Shown here piece by piece: positions 25,380 to 31,554 of a stretch of 64,000 nt of DNA. A program made the translations under genes and the position numbers. How positions within the stretch are numbered: the stretch's first letter is position 1; each line of letters begins with the position of its first letter. A model generated the notes under the pieces. The model saw only the letters and a list, made by a program, of their open reading frames with translations. It did not search any database and was not told where the DNA came from. The DNA lies in the NCBI RefSeq assembly GCF_003122385.1, contig NZ_CP029255.1:124001-188000 (forward strand), read 5' to 3'. This DNA comes from Flavobacterium crocinum (GTDB lineage Bacteria > Bacteroidota > Bacteroidia > Flavobacteriales > Flavobacteriaceae).

Positions 25380-25640
25380 ATGGATATAGTAAAATTTAAA
25401 ATCACATCAAAAACGATAAAAGTAGAAGTACGTAATTCGAATAATTATGTTTTCAATTTTAATACTGCTTTAGATATTGCAAAAGAAGACAAAGATGTTT
25501 TATTAAAACTATACCACGCTTTAGATCTTTTGTTCAAAAAAGAAACTCCTCCTGAAGTGAAAAATTATATTTCGCCTAACCAAACCAATATATTAGATCA
25601 GATTTCTGATATTGATAAATTTGAGCAGGACAATAAATAA
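25380..25640 (+). CDS. Small hypothetical protein (86 aa)
   Basis: I do not recognise a family. The product is an acidic cytoplasmic protein of 86 residues with no signal peptide or membrane segment. The N-terminal half suggests beta strands (IVKFKITSKTIKVEV, YVFNFNTALDIAK), then a helix (KDVLLKLYHALDLLFKK) and a charged tail ending DQISDIDKFEQDNK. Its own promoter box and downstream terminator support it as a real gene. The repeats upstream may regulate it. Confidence 0.6.
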   Translation: MDIVKFKITSKTIKVEVRNSNNYVFNFNTALDIAKEDKDVLLKLYHALDLLFKKETPPEVKNYISPNQTNILDQISDIDKFEQDNK

Positions 25641-25688
25641 TTTTTTATCTACTTAAAACTACAGTCATTAATTTGATTTAAATATTTG

Positions 25689-25722
25689 AAACCCTCAGAC
25701 TTTTGTTTGAGGGTTTTCTTTT
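25689..25722 (+). terminator. Intrinsic terminator of the 86-residue gene
   Basis: AAACCCTCA and TGAGGGTTT pair around a loop containing GACTTTTGTT, followed by a T-rich run. Confidence 0.85.
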
Positions 25723-25757
25723 TACTGCACTTTTTCATAATAAAACATTACCTTTAA

Positions 25758-25820
25758 TCTGTATCCGTAAAAAAAGTATTTTCTGTATCTGTACCCAAAT
25801 CTAGAATCGCAATAATTTTG
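25758..25820 (+). promoter_or_regulatory. Activator-type promoter with direct repeat TCTGTATCYGTA
   Basis: TCTGTATCCGTA (25758-25769) and TCTGTATCTGTA (25782-25793) are direct repeats 24 bp apart with one difference. A perfect -7 box TAATTTTG lies at 25813-25820. The proximal repeat ends exactly where the -33 TTG should be, and that position reads GTA. MocR regulators bind direct repeats of this kind, and a MocR gene lies just downstream, so autoregulation or activation is likely. Confidence 0.6.
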
Positions 25821-25832
25821 CTAAAAAAAGAT

Positions 25833-26201
25833 ATGGAGTCTACAGCATCAACACAGGAGAAAACGACATTTAAAGAAGTTTATATATTTGATATGGAGGT
25901 TTTGCAAAATATCTTCATTCAAAATAGGGGTAAAAAAACAGATGACAAAATGCTTTTTGGAATCCCTTTTCTTCTCAGTAAAAAAAGCAATAAAATCAAT
26001 GCCTTTACGAGTTTGATTTTGGATCAAAAAAATGAAATTCAATTTAAGATTTATGATGACGGAAGTCTTACTGATGAAGAAAAGATAACATTCAACGAAT
26101 ACATTCTAAATTTTCTAAAGAAAAAAAGAAGCGCCAATTTCAATAACGCTTTACAATTAAAACAAAGCACAGAACATTTTGTTCATTATCTCAGTTTTTA
26201 A
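25833..26201 (+). CDS. Hypothetical protein cotranscribed with a MocR regulator (122 aa)
   Basis: Not recognised as a known family. I chose the ATG at 25833 because the upstream TTG (25818) lies inside the -7 box. The 122-residue product is charged and cytoplasmic, with YIFDMEVLQNIFIQN near the start, a central beta-like part (INAFTSLILDQKNEIQFKIYDDGSL, in pieces), and a Lys/Phe-rich end. The stop TAA is directly followed by the ATG of the MocR gene with no gap, so the two are translated in tandem. A role linked to that regulator is an inference from position. Confidence 0.6.
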   Translation: MESTASTQEKTTFKEVYIFDMEVLQNIFIQNRGKKTDDKMLFGIPFLLSKKSNKINAFTSLILDQKNEIQFKIYDDGSLTDEEKITFNEYILNFLKKKRSANFNNALQLKQSTEHFVHYLSF

Positions 26202-27641
26202 ATGTTTTATGAAAAACCAAAAATGAAGAACAATCAAACATTATATTTAAAAATTGCCAAAATAATTGAAGACCAGATTCACAAGGAAACTTTGGTACTT
26301 GGCGACAAACTGCCTTCTGTTCGAAGTGCGCAGAAATTGTATAATGTTAGCTTAAACACCATAAAACAAGCTTACCTGGAACTGGAAAGCCGTTCGCTTA
26401 TAGAATCACGTCCAAAAATGGGCTATTATGTGAGTAAGAGCGCGCTGCGCACAACTACACTTCCAACCATTGCGAGTATAGACAATCACGAAAACAAAGA
26501 TACGCCTGAAGAACTTATTCATAAAGTTTACGGCACCATCGATAAATCTGACATTACCCAGTTTGCACTTGGATTGCCGGGAAAGAATTTCCTTCCGATT
26601 GCCAAACTCAACAAAGGAATTATAAATGCCGTCCGCAATAGAGGCGATGCAGGCACTCCTTATGAACCGGTTCAGGGATCAGAAAATCTTCGGCGGGCGA
26701 TTGCAAAATGGGCACTTGTAATGGAAGGAAAAATTACAGAAGATGATCTGGTTATTACTTCAGGAGCCATGCATGCCATGTACAATGCTTTAATGGCTGT
26801 AACTTCTCCGGGAGATAGTGTTGCTGTAGAAAGTCCTGCCTATTTTGGAATACTTCAGGCAATTAAAGCTTTAGGTTTAAAAGCAGTTGAAATTCCAACG
26901 CATCCTTTACACGGATTAGATCTTGATGCTTTAAAAAAAGTGCTTCCGGAAATTAAAGCCTGTTGTTTTATTACCAATTTCAATAATCCGATGGGATTTC
27001 AAATGCCCGACGAAAACAAACGTGAATTGGTAAAACTGATAACACAGTATAATGTTCCATTGATCGAAGATGATATCTACGGCAATTTGTACTTTGGTTC
27101 AGAACGTCCGAAGCCTTGTAAATTTTATGATGAAGCAGGCTTGGTTTTGTGGATCGGCTCTGTTTCTAAAACGCTTGCACCGGGATATCGAGTTGGATGG
27201 ATTGCCCCTGGAAAATTTAAAGATAAAATCATTCGCCAAAAACTGGTGCAAACCGTTTGCAATTCTTCTTTGTTTTCGGATGTTATTAGCGACTTTCTGG
27301 AACACGGACGTTACGATCATCATCTTAGGACATTCAGGAATAAACTCTACACCAATTATCTTCAGATCAATCGTGCAGTAGAAACTTATTTTCCTGACAA
27401 CACTAAAATTGCACAGCCAAAAGGTGGTTTTATGCTTTGGCTTGAACTGGACGAAAGAATATCAACAACAGCATTACACACTACAGCCCTGTCTCAAAAA
27501 ATCAATTTTGCGCCTGGAAGAATTTTTTCGCAATACAATCAATACAATAATTGCATGCGACTTACTTATGCTCTGGAATGGAATGAGCGCGTAGAATCGG
27601 ATTTGGGAAAATTAGGCAGAATAATAAAAAACAGTATTTAA
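26202..27641 (+). CDS. MocR-type regulator (GntR winged helix fused to PLP aminotransferase domain)
   Basis: A 479-residue fusion. Residues about 10-80 form a GntR-type winged helix (LGDKLPSVRSAQKLYNVSLNTI, ending GYYVSKS). Residues about 115-479 form a fold type I aminotransferase domain with AMYNALMAVTSPGD, FNNPMGFQMP, EDDIYGNLYF and the PLP lysine in GSVSKTLAPGYRVGW (Lys323). Such proteins sense PLP or its amino-acid adducts and control vitamin B6 or amino-acid genes. A Met at codon 8 is an alternative start. The gene is sandwiched between a 122-residue unknown and a GNAT gene with near-zero spacing. Candidate operators lie at 25758 and 28141. Confidence 0.9.
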   Translation: MFYEKPKMKNNQTLYLKIAKIIEDQIHKETLVLGDKLPSVRSAQKLYNVSLNTIKQAYLELESRSLIESRPKMGYYVSKSALRTTTLPTIASIDNHENKDTPEELIHKVYGTIDKSDITQFALGLPGKNFLPIAKLNKGIINAVRNRGDAGTPYEPVQGSENLRRAIAKWALVMEGKITEDDLVITSGAMHAMYNALMAVTSPGDSVAVESPAYFGILQAIKALGLKAVEIPTHPLHGLDLDALKKVLPEIKACCFITNFNNPMGFQMPDENKRELVKLITQYNVPLIEDDIYGNLYFGSERPKPCKFYDEAGLVLWIGSVSKTLAPGYRVGWIAPGKFKDKIIRQKLVQTVCNSSLFSDVISDFLEHGRYDHHLRTFRNKLYTNYLQINRAVETYFPDNTKIAQPKGGFMLWLELDERISTTALHTTALSQKINFAPGRIFSQYNQYNNCMRLTYALEWNERVESDLGKLGRIIKNSI

Positions 27642-27645
27642 CATT

Positions 27646-28128
27646 ATGAAAAATAGCGATCAAATCGAAATCGTAACCTATAATCCGAAGTACAAAAAAA
27701 GTTTTAAAGACTTAAATATAGAATGGATTTCAAATTATTTTGAGGTCGAGCCAAATGATATCAAAGCGCTGGATCATGCCGAAGAGTATATTATAGCAAA
27801 AGGAGGCGAAATTTTTTCGGCTGTTTTAAATGATGATGTTCTGGGCGTTTGTGCTTTAGTCAAAAATAATACTGAAGATTACGATTACGAATTAGCCAAA
27901 ATGGCTGTAAGTCCAAAAGCACAAGGAAAAGGCGTTGGATTGTTATTGGCACAATCTGCAATAGAATGGGCTTCTGAAAAAGGTGCTTCCAAAATATATC
28001 TGGAAAGCAATACCAAACTTCAGCCCGCTATTAAATTATATGAAAAATTAGGTTTTAAAGAAATCAAAGGCATCTCATCAAGTTACAACAGAGTTGACAT
28101 TCAAATGATGCTTATTCTTAATTCTTAA
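27646..28128 (+). CDS. GNAT family N-acetyltransferase
   Basis: A 160-residue acetyl-CoA-dependent acyltransferase. The GNAT motif A is MAVSPKAQGKGVGLLLAQ, with the pyrophosphate-binding Gln-xx-Gly-x-Gly; motif B is LYEKLGFKEI. The first part contains NDDVLGVCALVKN. It starts four bases after the MocR stop, so the three genes from 25833 form one operon. The substrate is unknown, possibly an amine or amino acid relevant to the MocR ligand. The ATG follows directly with no obvious ribosome-binding site, as is usual in this phylum. Confidence 0.9.
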   Translation: MKNSDQIEIVTYNPKYKKSFKDLNIEWISNYFEVEPNDIKALDHAEEYIIAKGGEIFSAVLNDDVLGVCALVKNNTEDYDYELAKMAVSPKAQGKGVGLLLAQSAIEWASEKGASKIYLESNTKLQPAIKLYEKLGFKEIKGISSSYNRVDIQMMLILNS

Positions 28129-28140
28129 ACTGAATTTTAC

Positions 28141-28202
28141 TGGACTATTGCATTAAAAGCAAAAGTGGACTATTCAAAATGTTGTAGAGAAAAATATATT
28201 TG
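28141..28202 (+). promoter_or_regulatory. Activator-type promoter with direct repeat TGGACTATT
   Basis: TGGACTATT occurs at 28141-28149 and 28166-28174, 25 bp apart, and TATATTTG, a perfect -7 box, lies at 28195-28202. The proximal repeat occupies the -33 position, which lacks TTG. The layout copies that at 25758-25820, though the repeat words differ. It controls the glutamine amidotransferase-like gene. Confidence 0.55.
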
Positions 28203-28220
28203 TAATCAATTTTGAAAACA

Positions 28221-28937
28221 ATGAATATACATATTATACAACACGAAACATACGAAGCTCCTGGCGCTTATTTGAATTGGGCAACAGAACGAAACTATAA
28301 TGTATCTTTTTCTAAAGTATATCAAAATGATAAACTGCCGGATGATATCGATTTTATAGACTTGCTTATTGTTATGGGCGGTCCGCAAAGTCCAAATACC
28401 ACTCTTGAAGAATTTCCTCATTTTGATGCATTGGCTGAAATTGCTTTAATCCAAAAATGTATTACTGCTAAAAAAGCTGTTGTAGGAGTTTGTCTGGGTT
28501 CACAATTAATTGGAGAAGCTTATGGCTCAAAATTCAATCATAGTCCTGAAAAAGAAATTGGAGTCTTCCCTATTTCTTTGACCGAAGAGGGAATAAAAGA
28601 TGAAAAAATCAATCATTTTGGTTCCGTTTTAAACGTGGGACATTGGCATAATGATATGCCGGGTTTAACAAAAGAAAGTAAGGTTCTGGCTGTAAGCGAA
28701 GGCTGTCCTGTTCAGATTGTTTCGTATTCGAATCTTGTTTATGGTTTTCAGTGCCACATGGAATTGACAACAGAAGTAGTTGCCCTTTTAATTGAAAGTG
28801 AAACTGATTTATTAGCTAAAAGTAAGCAATATCAATTTGTTCAAAATCCTGAAACGATTTTAGCTTACGATTACAGTGAAATGAACACGAAGCTTTTTCA
28901 ATTCCTTGACAAACTTATAGAAGCTTATAAAAATTAG
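28221..28937 (+). CDS. Class I glutamine amidotransferase domain protein
   Basis: A 238-residue stand-alone GATase1 protein. The oxyanion-type strand is LLIVMGGPQSPN, the nucleophile elbow is VGVCLGSQLIGEA with catalytic Cys, and the His/Glu end is VYGFQCHMELTTEV. ATG at 28221 was preferred over an in-frame TTG at 28212. Relatives are annotated as GMP synthase-like amidotransferases; some hydrolyse gamma-glutamyl amides. There is no synthetase domain, so its acceptor is unknown. It has its own regulated-looking promoter just behind the MocR-GNAT operon and shares a terminator with a decayed convergent gene. Confidence 0.87.
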   Translation: MNIHIIQHETYEAPGAYLNWATERNYNVSFSKVYQNDKLPDDIDFIDLLIVMGGPQSPNTTLEEFPHFDALAEIALIQKCITAKKAVVGVCLGSQLIGEAYGSKFNHSPEKEIGVFPISLTEEGIKDEKINHFGSVLNVGHWHNDMPGLTKESKVLAVSEGCPVQIVSYSNLVYGFQCHMELTTEVVALLIESETDLLAKSKQYQFVQNPETILAYDYSEMNTKLFQFLDKLIEAYKN

Positions 28938-28984
28938 TATTTACTTCAGGAAAAGATTGAAAAACATGCACTCTAAAATAATAC

Positions 28985-29027
28985 AAAAAAAGCCACAAAT
29001 TCATTTACTTATGATTTGTGGCTTTTT
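28985..29027. terminator. Bidirectional terminator
   Basis: AAAAAGCCACAAAT and ATTTGTGGCTTTTT are complementary around a 13-base loop, with A- and T-runs outside. It ends the amidotransferase gene on the plus strand and overlaps the last codons of the DUF2339 remnant on the minus strand. Confidence 0.88.
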
Positions 29028-29509
29028 CTGTTTGTATTTGATCAAATTGGTGTTTGTATTTCTTGAATAAGGTATTCATAACCAAAAGCACTACTCCTAC
29101 TCCCAATAAAACTAATGCCCTGATTAAGAAATCAGAATTAGAAAGATCAAAAAACATTAATCGTATGACGCAGACTCCAGCCAAGAAAGAGAAACATAGC
29201 GGAAGTATTTTTCTTTTAACATAATTCCAAGAATTAATAATCCGAGAGATTCTAAAATCCAGAAGAACGTTAAAATTCCTTTGTCGAATGTGAGATATAA
29301 AAACAATCCAATACTAAAAGTTGCCAGATAAATAATGATACTGTTTTTGAATGGGAAATCTTCAATGAATTTGTAAACGATAAAAATATACAGTGCCAGC
29401 AGTGCAAGTATAATTAGATACACAAACTCGTATCTGGATTCAAAATATTAAACTTATTAAACAAGACGACAATGCACACGATTAAGGCAAAAAGAATAAA
29501 ATTCTCCAT
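29005..29509 (-). pseudogene. Decayed DUF2339 membrane protein gene
   Basis: Three pieces of one membrane protein remain in order on the minus strand. The 5' piece from ATG 29509 reads MENFILFALIVCIVVLFNK and soon meets a stop. The middle piece, an open 88-codon frame at 29157-29423, has three hydrophobic segments and ends FRYVSLSWLES. The last piece (to 29005) reads LMFFDLSNSDFLIRALV then a final hydrophobic stretch and KKYKHQFDQ, in a different frame from the middle. This start and end match the DUF2339 family, normally a many-spanning protein of several hundred residues, so most of the centre is deleted. The open middle frame is unlikely to be a real small gene. Confidence 0.7.
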
Positions 29510-29817
29510 AGTTTAGGTTTTGGTTGGGGCTGATGTAGAAATTATTGGTTTAATTCAATTTTTAAATGAAAGATTTAAAAGGAATAAAACCATTTTTCTT
29601 TTTGACAGAAATGATGTTTTCGAATATCTTCTTTCTGAAATTAAAAAAACATCCCATTTACTGTAACATTTTCTCAGAACAGCGTCAAAATATAGAATTA
29701 AATTACGGTTCTTTGTAACTTATTACATTCACAATACTAAACTGATAATTTTTGAATGCAATAATATTGAAACCAATGAGTTTAGATTAGTTAAAAACTG
29801 GTCGCGATATTTTCGTT
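29510..29817. other. 308-base gap before the sigma factor gene; no feature recognised
   Basis: A/T-rich sequence with no open frame of note, no strong hairpin and no repeat shared with the rest of the window. A weak TATTTTCG, one mismatch from the -7 consensus, ends six bases before the sigma factor ATG at 29818 and would give an almost leaderless transcript. Confidence 0.5.
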
Positions 29818-30339
29818 ATGGACAATAAAAAGTTTATTTTAAGTTTGAAAAAAGGGAATGAGGAAGCCTTCAAAAAGGTTTACTTCGACTACTATGATAA
29901 ACTGATAAATATTGCCAGACGATTTAATCTTACGGTACTTACACCAGATGACTTTGTTCAGGAAAGTCTTTTACGATTGTACAACAAAAGAGAATTACTC
30001 AACGAAGATGTTTTGTTTGACAAGCAATTATATACCATTTGCAAAAACATTATCATCAATCATGTTAATAGAGAAAACAAAATAGTACAACTTGATCCTT
30101 TGCACGTTGATATCTTAGATGAAGAAACCGATTCAGGTATTTTTGAAGAAAGAAAAGAAAAACTACAAAATTTTATCGATCAGCTTCCTGAACAGCAGCA
30201 AAAAATATTTACTTTACACAAACTGGAAAACCTTAGCTATAAGGAGATTGCAGAAATGACGGATCTTTCTGAAAAGACCATCGCCAATCATATTTACCTC
30301 GCCAGTAAATTTATTCGAAAAAAAATCGAAAACCATTAG
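29818..30339 (+). CDS. ECF-type RNA polymerase sigma factor
   Basis: A 173-residue extracytoplasmic-function sigma factor. Region 2 is FDYYDKLINIARRF and PDDFVQESLLRLYNKR; region 4 is LPEQQQKIFTLHKLENLSYK with the helix-turn-helix EIAEMTDLSEKTIANHIY. It heads a FecR/TonB receptor cluster, so the expected scheme is that the receptor signals through FecR to free the sigma factor. Spacing to the next gene is 46 bases. The target ligand is not evident. Confidence 0.93.
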   Translation: MDNKKFILSLKKGNEEAFKKVYFDYYDKLINIARRFNLTVLTPDDFVQESLLRLYNKRELLNEDVLFDKQLYTICKNIIINHVNRENKIVQLDPLHVDILDEETDSGIFEERKEKLQNFIDQLPEQQQKIFTLHKLENLSYKEIAEMTDLSEKTIANHIYLASKFIRKKIENH

Positions 30340-30385
30340 GAACTTTTTTGTTCTCGTTTGTTATCTATAAAAACAAGAACAAAAA

Positions 30386-30595
30386 ATGCATATTGAGGCT
30401 TATAAAACCAATGTCAGAACAAAAAAAGATGCCAGTTTACTTGTAGCACTTTTACAGTTCGTTATTTCCGACTGTATTATAAATTTTGATTTCACAAAAA
30501 GAGAAAGAATTCTTAGAATCGAAACCAACAGAGAAATTAAAGAAATGGTTTATGGTGTTTTTACCAAACAAGGATTTTACTGCAAAAAGCTCTAA
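30386..30595 (+). CDS. Small protein of a 69-residue family (copy 1), inside the sigma/anti-sigma operon
   Basis: A 69-residue protein with beta-alpha-beta-like texture: IEAYKTNV, DASLLVALLQF, INFDFTKRERILRIE, then a final helix and strand. A second gene at 58781-58990 encodes a protein of exactly the same length sharing the words KT-x-V, A-x-LL, NFD and ILRI in the same order. I infer a small ferredoxin-like fold. The cysteines are not in a CxxC metal motif. Its place between a sigma factor and its FecR anti-sigma factor is unusual and may mean it belongs to that circuit. Function unknown. Confidence 0.65.
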   Translation: MHIEAYKTNVRTKKDASLLVALLQFVISDCIINFDFTKRERILRIETNREIKEMVYGVFTKQGFYCKKL

Positions 30596-30607
30596 CCCCC
30601 AACAAAC

Positions 30608-31453
30608 ATGGAAAAGGAAAATTTTGATGATGAGTTTGATAAATTATGGAACGAAACCCCAGCTTCACATTCAGATGAAATAAAAAAAGCTTCGTGGGAC
30701 GAATTTCATTCTAAGACTTTCGCCGAAAAGAAACGCAAATCGCAGCCGTGGCGTTATCTCGCTGCAGCATCTGTATTTATTTTTGTTTTGATTGGAACTG
30801 GAATCTATTTCAACAATCAGCCTTTGGAAGAAAACACAATTGCATCAACTGAAAATGTCATTGAAAATACTACATCAAAAATTAAATATGTAGTGCTGCC
30901 AGACAGTTCAAAAGTAGAATTGAGTCCGAACTCTAAAATTTCTTACGGCAACAATTTTGCTTTAAACAGAAAAATTCAAATTGATGGTGAAGCTTATTTT
31001 AAAGTAAAAAAAGACAAACAGCATCCATTTCAGGTTTTCTGTAATGAAACTACCACTACAGTTTTGGGAACATCTTTTATTGTAAAAGAATCCGAAAATG
31101 AACAAATAACGGTTGAACTTTTTGAAGGAAGTGTTCAAATGAATGTAAAAGGTCAGGATCAAAAATGGATTTTAAAACCAGGCGAGAAATTCACGTATGG
31201 AAATCAAACTGCATCGGTAACCGAATTTAGCCGCTTTATAGATTTTGAAAATGAAAAACTAACGAACCTCAATCATTATATTGAGGAGAACTATGGTTAT
31301 AAAGTGATAATTCCAAGTGAATATCTGAATCAGAAAATCACAATCCGAATCAATAAAAAAGAAGATTTAAAAACAATTGTACAATTAATATCAGAAATGT
31401 ATAACCTAAACTTTGAAATAAATGAAGATTTAAAGCAGATTACTTTTCGGTAG
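30608..31453 (+). CDS. FecR family anti-sigma factor
   Basis: A 281-residue single-pass inner-membrane protein. The cytoplasmic N-terminus (about 1-48) contains KASWDEFHSKTFAEKKR; one membrane helix lies at about 50-68 (YLAAASVFIFVLIGTGIYF). The periplasmic FecR domain has VVLPDSSKVELSPNSKISY, GEAYFKV and TTVLGTSFIVKE. The C-terminal DUF4974 region (about 210-281) ends NFEINEDLKQITFR. It would hold the upstream sigma factor until the downstream TonB receptor signals. It starts 12 bases after the small 69-residue gene. Confidence 0.93.
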   Translation: MEKENFDDEFDKLWNETPASHSDEIKKASWDEFHSKTFAEKKRKSQPWRYLAAASVFIFVLIGTGIYFNNQPLEENTIASTENVIENTTSKIKYVVLPDSSKVELSPNSKISYGNNFALNRKIQIDGEAYFKVKKDKQHPFQVFCNETTTTVLGTSFIVKESENEQITVELFEGSVQMNVKGQDQKWILKPGEKFTYGNQTASVTEFSRFIDFENEKLTNLNHYIEENYGYKVIIPSEYLNQKITIRINKKEDLKTIVQLISEMYNLNFEINEDLKQITFR

Positions 31454-31464
31454 AAAAGAAAAAA

Positions 31465-31515
31465 GGATGTAAGCCGCGAAACTCCACATCCTCCTCATAT
31501 TCAGGATAACACGAG
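31465..31515 (+). other. Possible leader hairpins between fecR and the TonB receptor
   Basis: GGATGT (31465-31470) pairs with ACATCC (31486-31491), and a nearby CCTC (31490-31493) can compete by pairing with GAGG (31513-31516). The competing stems suggest an attenuator or stability element in the operon mRNA. The pairing is short, so this is weak. Confidence 0.3.
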
Positions 31516-31554
31516 GTTATTCCAGTTAATAATTATTCAAAAATACAAAATTTC

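Noticed and set aside
29157..29423. Independent small three-span membrane protein gene
   Set aside because: Flanking sequence continues the DUF2339 family on both sides in other frames, so this is the middle of a decayed gene.
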